This document shows, one piece after another, positions 1-9,172 of a DNA stretch of 64,000 nt. Location: NCBI RefSeq assembly GCF_017875645.1, contig NZ_JAGGMR010000001.1, forward strand, positions 2,046,001-2,110,000, given 5' to 3'. The notes beneath the pieces are model-generated. The model was not told where the DNA came from. It did not search any database and saw only the letters and a program-made list of their open reading frames with translations. This DNA is from Nocardia goodfellowii. GTDB taxonomy: Bacteria > Actinomycetota > Actinomycetes > Mycobacteriales > Mycobacteriaceae. The translations under genes were made by a program, and so were the position numbers. How positions within the stretch are numbered: the stretch's first letter is position 1; every line of letters begins with the position of its first letter.

Positions 1-1162
1 GAGTCGCGAGTTTCGCGCGAGTCTTCATGACCTTGGCGGTCATTCCGGCTCCCACGACGCCGGTGAGGATGCCGTCCTGGGCGTAGTAGGCGAGGAATTT
101 GCGTCCGTCGTCGACGGCGATGGTGATGTCGTCGGCGGCGTTGGGGGTGCCGAGGGCTTGGATTTTGACTTCGTACTGGTCGCTCCAGAAGTACGGGACC
201 TGGGCGGCGGCGGGTGCGGCGAGGCCGAGCAGGGCGCAGGTGAGGAGCTTGGCTTGCTCGCCGGCGTTGGTCCAATGCTCGACGCGTTTGCGGTGGCCGG
301 TGTCGTGCAGCCAGGCGGCGACATCGCCGACGGCCCAGACTCCGGGGGCCGAGGTGCGGCCGACCTCGTCGGTCAGGACTCCGCCGCCGGCGGTGGGCTC
401 GGCGAGTTCGATGCCGGAGTCGGTGAGCCAATCGGTGACGGGCCGGGAGCCGACGCCGATGACGACGAGGTCCGCGGCGCACTCGGTGCCGTCGGAGAGC
501 CGGGCGCCGCGCACTCGGTCGGAGTCGTCGGCGAGGAAGGTGTCGAGGCCGGTATCGCAGCGCAGGTCGACACCCTCGGCCCGATGCATGCGGGCGACGA
601 GCGCGCCGACTTGTTCGCCGAGCACGGAGGCCAGCGGCGTGGGTTGCGGTTCGACGAGGACGACCTCGACGCCGCTCGCCCGGAAACTGGCGGCTACCTC
701 ACAGCCGATGAATCCGGCGCCGACCACCAGAGCCTTTTTCGCCCCGGCCAATTCGCTGCGCAGCGTGGCGGCGTCGGTGTGATCGCGCAGGACGTGCACG
801 CCCTTCAGATCGGGTAGTCCGGGCAGGCGGCGGGGACGCAGCCCGGTGGCGATGACCAGCTGGTCGTAGTCGAGCACGCTGCCGTCGGCCAAGCGCACCT
901 GACGGGCGGCGGTGTCCACTCCGACGGCCGCGGTGTCCAGCCGCAGCTCGATCCGGTTCTCGTCGAAGAATTCCGCGGGGCGCAAGGTGGTGTCGTCGGT
1001 TTCGCCGCGGACGAATTGCTTCGACAGCGGCGGGCGGTCATAGGGGAGTCGCGATTCGTCGCCGACCAGCACGAGGCCGTGCGCGTAACCCGCGCGGCGC
1101 AGTTCCTCGGCGGTGCGCAATCCGGCCAGCCCGGCTCCGACGATCACAATCGGCGCTGTCAT
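1..1162 (-). CDS. FAD-dependent ferredoxin/rubredoxin reductase (3' end cut by window edge)
   Basis: Reading the minus strand from ATG 1162 gives an uninterrupted frame to the window edge (387 codons). It opens with a Rossmann FAD motif (GAGLAGLRTAEELRRAGY), followed by YDRPPLSK, typical of the ferredoxin/rhodocoxin reductase family. A second dinucleotide motif (GAGFIGCEVA) lies near residue 140 and should bind NAD(P)H. The last visible residues (DGILTGVVGAGMTAKVMKTR) belong to the C-terminal reductase domain, so only a few residues are probably missing. Family role: passing electrons from NAD(P)H to a ferredoxin that feeds P450s or other oxygenases. The partner is not visible here. It is divergent from the SPW gene to the right. 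Confidence 0.85.
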   Translation of the reverse strand, partial: MTAPIVIVGAGLAGLRTAEELRRAGYAHGLVLVGDESRLPYDRPPLSKQFVRGETDDTTLRPAEFFDENRIELRLDTAAVGVDTAARQVRLADGSVLDYDQLVIATGLRPRRLPGLPDLKGVHVLRDHTDAATLRSELAGAKKALVVGAGFIGCEVAASFRASGVEVVLVEPQPTPLASVLGEQVGALVARMHRAEGVDLRCDTGLDTFLADDSDRVRGARLSDGTECAADLVVIGVGSRPVTDWLTDSGIELAEPTAGGGVLTDEVGRTSAPGVWAVGDVAAWLHDTGHRKRVEHWTNAGEQAKLLTCALLGLAAPAAAQVPYFWSDQYEVKIQALGTPNAADDITIAVDDGRKFLAYYAQDGILTGVVGAGMTAKVMKTRAKLAT

Positions 1163-1466
1163 ACCGCCCTACCTTTCGATGCCACGACGGGTGACCCGCC
1201 GCAGAGTGCTTGTGGACGAGGGTGAATCGGCGTGTGGCCTTGCGTGTGCCTGAGGTGGGATACCCGCGCGGAACGCCTGTGCAACCTCGTTCTGCGCTGC
1301 CGTCCACAATTCTCACCCTAACGGTTGCTTGGTTTTGCCGGATTGTGTGGGCGGTCACATCTGTGTGTCGGAGTGGAAATGTCTCCGCCAATCTATTGAT
1401 CGGGCGGTCAATCAGGGCTATACCGAAAGGTACGAACCTATTCGAAGCCTTAACAGGAGGCACACC
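1163..1466. promoter_or_regulatory. 304-bp divergent intergenic region
   Basis: This gap separates the divergent reductase (minus) and SPW/TetR (plus) genes and must carry both promoters. I see no convincing coding frame. It is less GC-rich than its neighbours around 1310-1450 and contains one clear palindrome, listed separately at 1395-1412. AGGAGG at 1455-1460 is the ribosome binding site of the SPW gene. Confidence 0.5.
1395..1412. promoter_or_regulatory. Palindromic TetR-type operator (ATTGATCG-GG-CGGTCAAT)
   Basis: Two 8-bp half sites, ATTGATCG and CGGTCAAT, form an inverted repeat with one mismatch about 55 bp before the SPW start. The spacing and the A/T-rich outer arms resemble operators of TetR-family repressors. 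The simplest inference is autoregulation by the TetR encoded at 1823-2464, the second gene of this transcription unit. Confidence 0.5.
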
Positions 1467-1823
1467 ATGTTCACCGATAGCCGTGCACAGGACGGCCTCG
1501 CCGTCGTACTGGGCGTCTTCGCCGCACTGTCCACCCTCTGGGTCGCGACCGACGACAACGCCTTCTGGGCGTTGATCATCCTCGGCGCGCTGATCGCGCT
1601 CACCGGCCTGGCGCAGCTCTACCGCGCGTCCCTGGCGGCGCTCGACTACGCGATGGCGCTGTTCGGCGCACTGTTGTTCCTGTCGCCCTGGGTGTTGGAC
1701 TTCACCGCCTACTTCGGCGCATCCTGGACCGCATGGGTAGTCGGGGTAGCGACGGTAGTGGTCGCGGTAGCGGCGCTGCCGATGGTGTCGGGTCGTCTGC
1801 ACAACATGGCGCCGCACCACTGA
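1467..1823 (+). CDS. SPW-repeat small membrane protein
   Basis: A 118-aa protein with about four hydrophobic segments (roughly residues 8-28, 35-50, 58-80 and 90-110). The signature FLSPWVLDF near residue 72 identifies the SPW family of small integral membrane proteins, whose function is unknown. The ATG is chosen because AGGAGG lies six bases upstream. Its TGA overlaps the next ATG by one base (TGATG), so it is probably translationally coupled to the TetR regulator that follows. Confidence 0.85.
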   Translation: MFTDSRAQDGLAVVLGVFAALSTLWVATDDNAFWALIILGALIALTGLAQLYRASLAALDYAMALFGALLFLSPWVLDFTAYFGASWTAWVVGVATVVVAVAALPMVSGRLHNMAPHH

Positions 1824-2464
1824 TGCACATGCCGAAACCCCCGCGGCGCGGGGACCGGGCCGGGCGTCGCCGGAGCGCGAAAGTGGACGGCGACGCTCGC
1901 CAGCTCATCCTGGATGCCGCCGAAAAACTGTTCGCCGCACAGGGTTTCGATGCCACGCCGACCGCGGCCCTCGCGTCCGCGGCCGGCGTGCCGAAAGGCC
2001 TTGTCTTCTATTACTTTCCCACCAAGGACGCGATTCTGTCGGCGCTGATGGCCGAACGCGTGCCCGCCCAGCCGATCGACGATATCGGCACCGTGGTCCG
2101 GCCGGGTGATCCCGCGGCCAGTCTCGTCAACCTGGATGCCGCGCTGAATCTGCGCGACCACCACTCCTCGGTGCTGCGCGTGATCATGTGGCGCGAGGCC
2201 GACACCCATCCGGATGTACGCCGCCAGCTGCGACAACTGCGCGACCAGCTGCTGGAGGTGACGGCCAAGGTGCTGGAGGCCAGTGCGCCGACCAAGGTGC
2301 GGCCGGGCACGGTGAAGGCCTGCGCGACAGCATGGGTATCGGCGATGTTCGCCATGGCCAGCACCGACCGATTGCAGGCATTGGACGGGGTGTCGCTGCC
2401 GCACGCCGACGAGATCCTGAACATCGCACAGGTTGTCGCGGCCGGCATGACCCAACTGGGCTGA
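1823..2464 (+). CDS. TetR/AcrR-family transcriptional regulator
   Basis: A 213-aa protein with a basic N-terminus and a typical TetR helix-turn-helix near residues 25-70: RQLILDAAEKLFAAQGF, then a turn ending in FYYFPTKDAIL. The ligand-binding C-terminal half is not specific enough to name an inducer. The ATG overlaps the stop of the SPW gene, which fixes this start in preference to the upstream in-frame methionine at 1733. Probably represses its own unit through the palindrome at 1395-1412. Confidence 0.88.
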   Translation: MHMPKPPRRGDRAGRRRSAKVDGDARQLILDAAEKLFAAQGFDATPTAALASAAGVPKGLVFYYFPTKDAILSALMAERVPAQPIDDIGTVVRPGDPAASLVNLDAALNLRDHHSSVLRVIMWREADTHPDVRRQLRQLRDQLLEVTAKVLEASAPTKVRPGTVKACATAWVSAMFAMASTDRLQALDGVSLPHADEILNIAQVVAAGMTQLG

Positions 2465-2469
2465 GGGTG

Positions 2470-2757
2470 TCAGGAGCGCTTGCCGCCGGTGTCGTCCAGT
2501 CGCCCGCCGGGCTTGTGCTCGGCGGTGGGCACGCGGCGTAGTTCGGGGGTGTCCGTGCTGGGGCCGCCGGGAGTGTCGGTGCGCCAGCGATGTCGGCAGG
2601 CCGGGCAGGCCCAGCGCGGTTCGGTGCCTGTGATGACGCAACCGCCCATTTCGGCGCGACCGGCCTCGACCTTGTTCATGACCGCGGCCGAGGGAAAGCC
2701 GTAGATGATCGGGACACCGTCGGCGCCGCACCGCGGGCAGGTTGCGTGTTCGGCCAT
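2470..2757 (-). CDS. Small zinc-ribbon-like protein, paralogue A
   Basis: A 95-aa protein with two Cys pairs, CPRCGADG at the N-terminus and CPACRHRW in the middle, which should bind zinc. Between them is a conserved block (IYGFPS...GGCVITG). It is clearly a paralogue of the gene at 3691-3978: same length, same CPxCG-(I)P-I-YG-P block, same GGCV motif. The C-terminal tail is polar and probably disordered. The start at 2757 is where the paralogue also begins (MA-x-x-x-CP). The function of the family is not known to me. Confidence 0.7.
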   Translation of the reverse strand: MAEHATCPRCGADGVPIIYGFPSAAVMNKVEAGRAEMGGCVITGTEPRWACPACRHRWRTDTPGGPSTDTPELRRVPTAEHKPGGRLDDTGGKRS

Positions 2758-2807
2758 CTGTTCAGTGTGCGCCTCGCGGTGCCCTGGCCGGTGTCGCTCG
2801 CTTGGCC

Positions 2808-3623
2808 CTATCGAGTGAGGAAGCGGGTGACGTCGCGAGCGAAGCGCGGATGTTTGACCGCCCCCATATGGCTCGCTCCCGGGTAGATGATCAAGTGCGA
2901 GTGGGGGATTCCGTCGGCGGTGTGGCGGAAATTCTCGACGGGATAGAAGCCGTCGCGTTCCCCGCCGATCACCAGCGTGGGAGCTGCGATGTCGGAGAGC
3001 CGGCCGTCGAGGTCGAAAGCGTCCTCGGCGCGGACGAAGGCCAGGGTGTCGGCGGGGTTCTTCGGGCGTGCCAGCGGGTCGAGCAGCCACATACCGGCGG
3101 CGGCGAGGCGGGCGATCAGCGGGTTGGTGAAACCGGCCGAGGCCATGTGGTGCAGGGCGCGTTCGCCGCGGGCGGCGGCTTCGCCGAACTTCACCTGGGA
3201 GGCGGAGGCGGCGCGTTCCAGGCGGTAGCCGGCGGAGGCGATGACGAGTTTGCGGACGGCTGCCGGGTGGTCGGCCGCCAGCTGCAACGCTACCGAGCCG
3301 CCCGAGGAAATGCCGAGAACGTCTACCGCGGTACCGAATTCGGCCAGTAGCGCCTCGGCGTGCTGGGTCGCGATATCGCCCATGGTGGTGCCGTCGGCCA
3401 TGCCGGGCGCTCGCCCGACGGCGTAGACGCGGAAATCTCGGGCCAGTGGTGCGAGGGTTTTGATCTCGCTGTCGCGCATCCAGCCGGTGGGGTTGGCGTG
3501 GTCGGCGGTGAACCAGCGCAGGAAAACGAGCGGCTGCCCGGAACCCAGTGCGAGATAAGGCAATCCGTGCTTCAGGGTGCCTTCGGTGACCGCCGGGCCG
3601 GCGACTGCGGTGGACCGCCGCAT
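2808..3623 (-). CDS. Alpha/beta-hydrolase-fold protein
   Basis: A 271-aa alpha/beta hydrolase. The nucleophile elbow GISSGGS lies near residue 107, an acidic residue follows in GGERDGFYP, and the catalytic His is in PGASHMGA near the C-terminus, so the triad looks complete. A perfect AGGAGG precedes the ATG. The substrate cannot be told from sequence. The gene lies between two paralogous zinc-ribbon genes, all on the minus strand. Confidence 0.85.
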   Translation of the reverse strand: MRRSTAVAGPAVTEGTLKHGLPYLALGSGQPLVFLRWFTADHANPTGWMRDSEIKTLAPLARDFRVYAVGRAPGMADGTTMGDIATQHAEALLAEFGTAVDVLGISSGGSVALQLAADHPAAVRKLVIASAGYRLERAASASQVKFGEAAARGERALHHMASAGFTNPLIARLAAAGMWLLDPLARPKNPADTLAFVRAEDAFDLDGRLSDIAAPTLVIGGERDGFYPVENFRHTADGIPHSHLIIYPGASHMGAVKHPRFARDVTRFLTR

Positions 3624-3629
3624 CTGTTC

Positions 3630-3658
3630 CTCCTACGCTTCGTAGTACTGAGTAGGAG
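3630..3658. promoter_or_regulatory. Nested inverted repeats upstream of the hydrolase gene
   Basis: CTCCTAC (3630-3636) is matched by GTAGGAG (3652-3658), and inside it CTACG-CTT-CGTAG (3633-3645) forms a tighter palindrome. The left arm overlaps the ribosome binding site of the hydrolase gene. It may be an operator or a structure that masks translation. Confidence 0.35.
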
Positions 3659-3690
3659 CCTACCTGGGGGCACCGACAAGTTCGGGGGTG

Positions 3691-3978
3691 CTAAGTCCAG
3701 CGGCCCACCGACCATCGCCGCTTGCGGTAGCGCGGTGCGGCGCGCACTTCCTGGGGTCGTGCGAACAGGGCCGAGAGCGCGCGGGCCGCGCCTTCCGGAT
3801 CCCGCCACAACTGCTTGCATCGAGAGCATTCCCATTGTGGGTCGTCGGCCGACACCACACAGCCGCCTAGTCGAATATCGCCGCGTACGGCCATAACTCG
3901 TGCCTTGGCCATCGGTAGTCCATAGAGGATCGGTATTCCGTCGTGCCCGCATTCCGGGCAACGACCTGTACTCGCCAT
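3691..3978 (-). CDS. Small zinc-ribbon-like protein, paralogue B
   Basis: A 95-aa protein with CPECGHDG near the N-terminus and CSRCKQLW in the middle, plus the shared blocks IPILYGLP and GGCVV. It is the same size as, and alignable with, the protein at 2470-2757. The C-terminus is very basic (RYRKRRWSVGRW), unlike the paralogue. The start at 3978 matches the paralogue's start; the upstream in-frame methionine at 4068 would overlap the hairpin region. Confidence 0.68.
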   Translation of the reverse strand: MASTGRCPECGHDGIPILYGLPMAKARVMAVRGDIRLGGCVVSADDPQWECSRCKQLWRDPEGAARALSALFARPQEVRAAPRYRKRRWSVGRWT

Positions 3979-4070
3979 AGCTTCCGCGTCCTTCCCGCGC
4001 CGGGTCGTGGGGGGTAGCCGGGATATCGGGCCGTTACTGCGACACGTACCCGCGACACGCGCGGTCAATC

Positions 4071-4108
4071 GGAAACAGCACCGTCGCCGGAGCGACGGTG
4101 CTGTTTCC
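4071..4108 (-). terminator. Strong hairpin after the EF-G gene
   Basis: A perfect 17-bp inverted repeat (arms 4071-4087 and 4092-4108) encloses a 4-base loop, CGGA. It begins 8 bases past the stop codon of the EF-G gene. No T-run follows, which is common for actinobacterial terminators. Confidence 0.75.
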
Positions 4109-4115
4109 GCCGGGG

Positions 4116-6239
4116 TCAGCCCGCCTTGGCGATGACGTCCGCGGCCACCGCCGCGGGCACCCGCGCGTAGGAGTCGAAGACCATGGCGTAATTCGCCCGG
4201 CCTTGCGTCTTCGAGCGCAGATCACCGATGTAGCCGAACATCTCCTGCAGCGGCACCAGCGCCTGCACCACGCGTGCGCCCTTGCGCTGCGTCATCGCCC
4301 GCACCTGCCCGCGCCGGGTGTTCAGGTCGCCGATGACCTCACCCAGATAGTCCGCCGGGGTGACGACTTCGACCGCCATGATCGGCTCCAGCAGTGCCGG
4401 ACGCGCCGCGGCGAGCGCTCGGCGCACCGCCTGCGCGCCCGCGGTGCGGAACGCCAGATCCGAGGAATCCTGCACGTGCGCCGCGCCGTCGAGCAACGTC
4501 ACCCGCACGTTCACCATCGGATATCCGGCGAGCACGCCGTTGCGCAGGGCATCCAGCGCGCCGGCCTCGACCGCGGGTAGGTATTCCTTCGGCACGCGTC
4601 CGCCGGTGACCCGGCTCTCGAACGCCGTGTTGAACCGGTGGCGCTCCGCATGGTCACGCTCCGCTACCTCCTCCGGGCCCTGAGCTCGCGCCCCGCCGTC
4701 CGCACTCGCCATCGGTGCCACCGCGAGCACGACCTTGGCGAATTGGCCGTGTCCACCCTGCTGTTTGCGATGGGTGTACTCGTGCCGTTCGACCGTGGCG
4801 GTGATGGTCTCGCGGTAGGCCACCTGCGGCTTGCCGATGTTCGCCTCGACCTTGAACTCCCGCTTCATGCGGTCGACCAGGATGCCGAGGTGCAACTCGC
4901 CCATGCCGCCGATGACGGTCTGCCCCGTCTCCGGATCGACCGTCACCGAGAAGGTCGGGTCCTCGTCGGCCAGCCGCCCGATGGCGGTGCCCAGCTTCTC
5001 CTGATCGGACTTTGTTCTCGGTTCGATGGCCACCTGGATGACCGGCTCCGGGAAGGTCATGGACTCCAGCACGATCTGGTCGTGCGGATCGCACAGGGTG
5101 TCACCGGTGCTGGTGTCCTTCAGTCCGATCACCGCGCAGATCTGCCCGGCCGTCGCTTCCTGGATCGGGTGTTCGGTGTTCGAGTGCATCTGGAACAGCT
5201 TGCCCAGGCGCTCCTTTCGTCCTTTCGTCGAATTGACCACGGCAGTGCCCGTTGTGGCGCGGCCGGAGTACACCCGCAGGTAGGTGAGCTTGCCGAAGAA
5301 CGGGTGTGCCGACACCTTGAACGCCAGCGCCGCGAACGGCGCGGTGAGTTCGGGCGAATAGCCGCCTGCCGCAGCGGCTTCCAGCGGCGAGGGCAGGTAG
5401 TCGACCACCGCGTCGAGCAGTGGCTGCACACCCTTGTTCTTGAACGCCGAACCGCACAGCACCGGGTAGGCCGCCGAGCGCACCGTCAGATCACGGATCC
5501 CGCCCTTGATCTCGGCTACCGACAGTTCCGCGCCGCCGAAGTACTTCTCCAGCAACGCCTCGTCGCTTTCCGCCACGGCTTCCAGCAACTCGTGCCGGTA
5601 CCGCGCGGCGAGGTCGCGCAGGCTCTCCGGGATCTCGGCGATCTCGTATCGCTGTCCGAGTTCGGTCGCGCCGCGCCACCGCAGAGCTCGCATCTCCACC
5701 AGGTCGACGACACCCTCGAAGGTGTCCTCCGCGCCGATCGGCAGTTGGAGCACAAGGGGTTTCGCGCCGAGCCGCTCCTGGATGGTCCGCACGGTGTAGC
5801 GGAAATCCGCGCCGAGCTTGTCCATCTTGTTGACGAAGCAGATCCGGGGCACGTCGTACCGGTCGGCCTGGCGCCACACCTGCTCGGATTGCGGTTCGAC
5901 ACCTTCCTTGGCGTCGAAGACCGCGACCGCGCCGTCGAGCACCCGCAACGACCGTTCCACCTCGACGGTGAAGTCGACGTGACCGGGGGTATCGAGGATA
6001 TTGATCTGGTGGTCGCGCCAGAAACAGGTGGTTGCCGCGGCGGCGATGGTGATGCCGTGCTCCCGCTCCTGCGCCATGCTGTCCATGGTGGTGGTGCCGT
6101 CGTGCACTTCACCGAGCTTGTAGGTGACGCCGGTGTAGAACAGGATGCGTTCGGTGGTGGTGGTCTTACCCGCATCGATGTGCGCCATGATGCCGATATT
6201 TCGGACCCGGCTCAGATCGGTGGCCATTGCACGCGTCAT
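4116..6239 (-). CDS. fusA: Elongation factor G, stand-alone paralogue
   Basis: A 707-aa translational GTPase. G motifs are intact: AHIDAGKT (P-loop), DTPGH and NKMD. The domain III-V region is recognisable, including [10 protein letters not shown] and a C-terminus FDSYARVP. Function: GTP-driven translocation of tRNA-mRNA on the ribosome. Housekeeping fusA normally sits with rpsL, rpsG and tuf; none are here, so this is probably a second copy of the fusA2 type. About 22 extra residues, rich in Ala, Glu and Arg, lie in domain IV between FAKV and VTGGRVP (roughly 4640-4710). Start ATG 6239; the frame stays open further upstream, but that extension does not resemble EF-G. Confidence 0.88.
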   Translation of the reverse strand: MTRAMATDLSRVRNIGIMAHIDAGKTTTTERILFYTGVTYKLGEVHDGTTTMDSMAQEREHGITIAAAATTCFWRDHQINILDTPGHVDFTVEVERSLRVLDGAVAVFDAKEGVEPQSEQVWRQADRYDVPRICFVNKMDKLGADFRYTVRTIQERLGAKPLVLQLPIGAEDTFEGVVDLVEMRALRWRGATELGQRYEIAEIPESLRDLAARYRHELLEAVAESDEALLEKYFGGAELSVAEIKGGIRDLTVRSAAYPVLCGSAFKNKGVQPLLDAVVDYLPSPLEAAAAGGYSPELTAPFAALAFKVSAHPFFGKLTYLRVYSGRATTGTAVVNSTKGRKERLGKLFQMHSNTEHPIQEATAGQICAVIGLKDTSTGDTLCDPHDQIVLESMTFPEPVIQVAIEPRTKSDQEKLGTAIGRLADEDPTFSVTVDPETGQTVIGGMGELHLGILVDRMKREFKVEANIGKPQVAYRETITATVERHEYTHRKQQGGHGQFAKVVLAVAPMASADGGARAQGPEEVAERDHAERHRFNTAFESRVTGGRVPKEYLPAVEAGALDALRNGVLAGYPMVNVRVTLLDGAAHVQDSSDLAFRTAGAQAVRRALAAARPALLEPIMAVEVVTPADYLGEVIGDLNTRRGQVRAMTQRKGARVVQALVPLQEMFGYIGDLRSKTQGRANYAMVFDSYARVPAAVAADVIAKAG

Positions 6240-6497
6240 GGGAATCCCCACTCCATCAACTGGTTTCGTCTGTGAGTAGACGCTCGCCGAGGTGATGCGT
6301 TCCGGGGACGGCACGAGCGGTCGGTGCGCGGCGCTGCGACAGCGCGCCTGCGAGACGACTGCCGTGACTACCGCGAGTGCGGACGTGCTGTAACCATGTC
6401 CCCTGTGTACCGGGCGCCGCGGGGTGTTGTCGACCGAATATCCGCGCGCCCGGGTTGGATGGTCCTCGACCGCTTCGCTGACCGCCGGGAGGATTTC

Positions 6498-7235
6498 GTG
6501 ACCGAAGCACCGACTGCCGCGCAGGTGCGGGCAGCGCTCGCGGAGGTCGCCGACCCCGCGGACGCGATCCATTTGCAGCGGTTCTTCAAGACCGGGCCGG
6601 GTGAGTACGGCGAGGGCGATGTCTTCCTCGGGGTACGGGTGCCGGCCACCCGCGCCGTCGCGAAACGCTATGCGACCCTGCCGCTCACCGAGATCGGGCA
6701 GCTGCTGGACAGCCCGGTGCACGAGGAGCGCCTGGCCGGGCTGGTGATCCTCAACGCGCGCTTCGCCAAGGCGGCCAAGCCGCGCACCCTCGATATCGCC
6801 GCGCAGGAGGAGATGGTGCGGTTCTATCTGGACGCGGTGCACCGCGGCCGGGTGAACAACTGGGACCTGGTCGACGTCTCCGCCGAGAACATCATCGGGC
6901 CGTGGCTGCTCGACCGGCCCCGCGACCTGCTTTTCCAACTGGCGCAGTCGGATTCGCTCTGGGAGCGCCGCGTCGCCCTGCTGTCCACCTTCGCGTTCAT
7001 CAAGGCCGGTGACGCGTCCACCACGTTCGAACTCTGCGCGCTACTGCTGGATGATCGCCGCGACCTGATCCAGAAGGCGGTCGGCTGGATGCTGCGCGAG
7101 GTCGGCAAACGCGTCGACCGGCTGCTGCTGCTCGGCTTCCTCGACCGGCACGCGGCCCGAATGGGCCGCACCGCTTTGAGTTACGCGACCGAGCACCTCA
7201 CGCCCGACCAGCGTGCGCACTACCGCGCGCGGTGA
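6498..7235 (+). CDS. AlkD-like DNA alkylation repair protein (HEAT-repeat glycosylase)
   Basis: A 245-aa helical-repeat protein. The motif NNWDLVD in mid-protein and the following [10 protein letters not shown]...[13 protein letters not shown] match the AlkD/AlkC family, which excises alkylated purines such as 3-methyl- and 7-methylguanine adducts. The start is GTG 6498, supported by GGGAGG five bases upstream; upstream in-frame ATGs at 6396 and 6459 lack such a site and would add residues unlike the family. The stop codon abuts the kshB stop, tail to tail. Confidence 0.85.
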   Translation: MTEAPTAAQVRAALAEVADPADAIHLQRFFKTGPGEYGEGDVFLGVRVPATRAVAKRYATLPLTEIGQLLDSPVHEERLAGLVILNARFAKAAKPRTLDIAAQEEMVRFYLDAVHRGRVNNWDLVDVSAENIIGPWLLDRPRDLLFQLAQSDSLWERRVALLSTFAFIKAGDASTTFELCALLLDDRRDLIQKAVGWMLREVGKRVDRLLLLGFLDRHAARMGRTALSYATEHLTPDQRAHYRAR

Positions 7236-8291
7236 TCAGAACTGGATCTTGAGGTGGTCTGTCACCGGCCGCGCCTGGCAGCCGAGGATGTACCCGTTCT
7301 CGATGTCCTCGGGATCCAGGATCTCCGAATTCTCCATCTCCACTTTGCCTTCCAGCACCGTGCAGGCGCAGGAGCCGCACTCGCCCTCCTGGCAGGAGTA
7401 GGGCACATCCAAGCCCTTGGCCAGCATGATGTCGACCAGCGTCTGCTTACGCGGCCAGGCCAGCTTGTGCACCTCGCCGTCGAGTTCCACCTCGACGGTG
7501 GCGGCTTCGGCGGCCTCCTCGTCGGAGACCGCCACCGGCGTCTGATCCGCGAACGGGTCGCCCGCAAGGGAATTGAAGACTTCGGCGTGCGTGCGGTTGC
7601 GCGGCACCGCGAGCTGGGCGAGTGCGTCGTGCACCCGATCCATGAACGGCTTCGGGCCGCACATGAACGCCTCGTAGGCGGTGAACGGCCGGACCAGGGT
7701 GGCCAGGCCCTCGACCGACGGCAGGCCCTGCAGGTGCTCCAGCCAGTGGATCACCGTGAGCCGCTGCGGGTGCTTGTCCGACAGTTCGCGCAGCTCGTCG
7801 GCGAAGATCACCGAGTGCGGGTCGCGATTGGCGTACACCAGCACGATGCGGCCGTTGCCGCGCGCCAGTGCCGACTTCAGGATCGACATCACCGGCGTGA
7901 TGCCGCTGCCCGCGCCGAACAGCAGCAAATCCTCGTCGAGGTTCTTCGGCGTGAAAACCCCCGAGGGCGGCAGCACTTCGAGTTGGTCGCCCGCTCGGAC
8001 GTTGTCGCACAACCAGTTCGAGCCGTAACCGCCCTCGGTGCGCTTGACCGTGACCTTCGGCTTGTCGTCGGTGTAGGGCGAGCTGGCCAGCGAATAGCAC
8101 CGCGCGACAGAGCCGGTCAGGTCGCTGGGCACCCGCAGGGTCAGGAACTGGCCCGGCCGGTAGTCGAATTTCTCGCGCGCCTCTTCGGGTACGTCGAAGA
8201 CCAGGGAGCAGGTGTCGGGAGTCTCGTTGATCACCGCGGCGACCCGCAGGACGACGGACCGGGAGCCGTGGGGAACTTCGACCGTTGTCAT
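7236..8291 (-). CDS. kshB: 3-ketosteroid 9-alpha-hydroxylase reductase component
   Basis: A 351-aa flavoprotein reductase with an N-terminal ferredoxin-reductase FAD domain (RCYSLASSPY), an NAD domain (LLFGAGSGITPVMS and CGPKPFM), and a C-terminal plant-type [2Fe-2S] domain with CxxGxCGxCxC (CQEGECGSCAC) plus a distal Cys in GCQARP. It is strongly similar along its whole length to mycobacterial KshB/Hmp. Role: passing electrons from NADH to the KshA oxygenase that opens ring B of steroid nucleus intermediates, in the cytoplasm. KshA is not in the window. A KstR-like palindrome lies 48 bp upstream of the start. Confidence 0.88.
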   Translation of the reverse strand: MTTVEVPHGSRSVVLRVAAVINETPDTCSLVFDVPEEAREKFDYRPGQFLTLRVPSDLTGSVARCYSLASSPYTDDKPKVTVKRTEGGYGSNWLCDNVRAGDQLEVLPPSGVFTPKNLDEDLLLFGAGSGITPVMSILKSALARGNGRIVLVYANRDPHSVIFADELRELSDKHPQRLTVIHWLEHLQGLPSVEGLATLVRPFTAYEAFMCGPKPFMDRVHDALAQLAVPRNRTHAEVFNSLAGDPFADQTPVAVSDEEAAEAATVEVELDGEVHKLAWPRKQTLVDIMLAKGLDVPYSCQEGECGSCACTVLEGKVEMENSEILDPEDIENGYILGCQARPVTDHLKIQF

Positions 8292-8338
8292 CGCTGCCTC
8301 TCGAACGTGGTCTGGTGGCTGTGCCTTACAGCCAAAAC

Positions 8339-8352
8339 TAGAACGTGTTTCA
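8339..8352. promoter_or_regulatory. KstR-like / TetR-type palindrome before kshB
   Basis: TAGAACGTGTTTCA fits the pattern TnnAACnnGTTnnA known for the steroid regulon repressor KstR. It lies just past the stop codon of the TetR gene and 48 bp upstream of the kshB start, in the short spacer where the kshB promoter must be. The same 14-mer with a single base change (A to G at position 2) occurs at 9173-9186. Confidence 0.6.
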
Positions 8353-8355
8353 GTT

Positions 8356-8994
8356 TCATCGTACGTCGGGGTCCGGCTGCCGGACAAGCTGAGCCTCGAG
8401 ACCGGCGACGAGCACCTCCATGCCGAAGTCGTAGGCGTAGCGGCCGCGCAGGTCGGTGATGTACTTCGTGGCCCGCTCCACCACCTCCGGCAGCGCCACG
8501 TCCGAGATGGGCGATCGGTCGCGCGGATTCACCCGGCTGCGGCCGAACAGGTAGGTGTGGATGGTGGCGTAGGCGGCGAGCACATTGCGGTCGTTGAACC
8601 CCGCCTCGGCCAGGATCTCCATGATCGCGGCGATCAGATCCAGCTGTTTGCCGAGCATCTGCTCGATCAGCACGTCGCCCAGTCCGGGATGCTTGCGCAA
8701 CTTCTCGTCGATCTGGTCGATGAGCTCCCGCAGCCGCTGCTGCCAGGGTCCGGATTCCGGCGGTGGCTTGCGGACTCCGGCCAGGGCGGCGGAGGCGACG
8801 AGGTCCAGCAGTTCCCGTTTGTCGGCGACGTAGTAGTACGGCGCCATGGGGGAGACGCCCAGTTCGCGGGAGAGTCGCCGCATGGACAGTTTCTCCACGC
8901 CGTCCTCGCGAACCACACGCAACGCGGCCTCGACGATCTCCGGCTCCGACAGCGTATTGCCGCTCCCACTGGCCTGCATCCGTCCGACTCCCAT
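8356..8994 (-). CDS. TetR-family regulator divergent from the mycofactocin operon
   Basis: A 212-aa regulator. The helix-turn-helix spans about residues 17-63 (IVEAALRVVREDGVEKLSMR to PYYYVADKRELLDL), and the C-terminal half has the HPGLGDVLIEQ type of TetR_C ligand domain. The start at 8994 is chosen for GAGGTGG directly upstream; the frame is open to 9168 but the extra residues are low-complexity. It takes the position of mftR, divergent from mftA, but its sequence differs from the usual MftR, in which the recognition helix is followed by an FRYF-type motif. Likely targets are the two palindromes at 8339 and 9173. Confidence 0.85.
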   Translation of the reverse strand: MGVGRMQASGSGNTLSEPEIVEAALRVVREDGVEKLSMRRLSRELGVSPMAPYYYVADKRELLDLVASAALAGVRKPPPESGPWQQRLRELIDQIDEKLRKHPGLGDVLIEQMLGKQLDLIAAIMEILAEAGFNDRNVLAAYATIHTYLFGRSRVNPRDRSPISDVALPEVVERATKYITDLRGRYAYDFGMEVLVAGLEAQLVRQPDPDVR

Positions 8995-9172
8995 GCCACC
9001 TCTGCACCGCGGGCGTGTGGCGCCCGTCACGTTCTGTTCAGCTGCTTTCCACCGGAAGTCTAGAGTGCGGTTCACGGGGGTGGTCCTCGCGCGGGGTGCT
9101 GGGGGCGGACTGGGGAGCATGGCCCGAGCCTGGGGAGGCGGCCGGGAACTCGCAAGGAACCGTCCCATCGAT

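Noticed and set aside
6240..6938. N-terminal extension of the EF-G frame
   Set aside because: The added residues overlap the divergent AlkD-like gene and do not resemble EF-G; the family N-terminus starts at [14 protein letters not shown].
8356..8994. Calling the divergent TetR gene mftR
   Set aside because: Position fits, but the sequence has a different recognition region and C-terminal domain from the MftR type I know, so no symbol was given.
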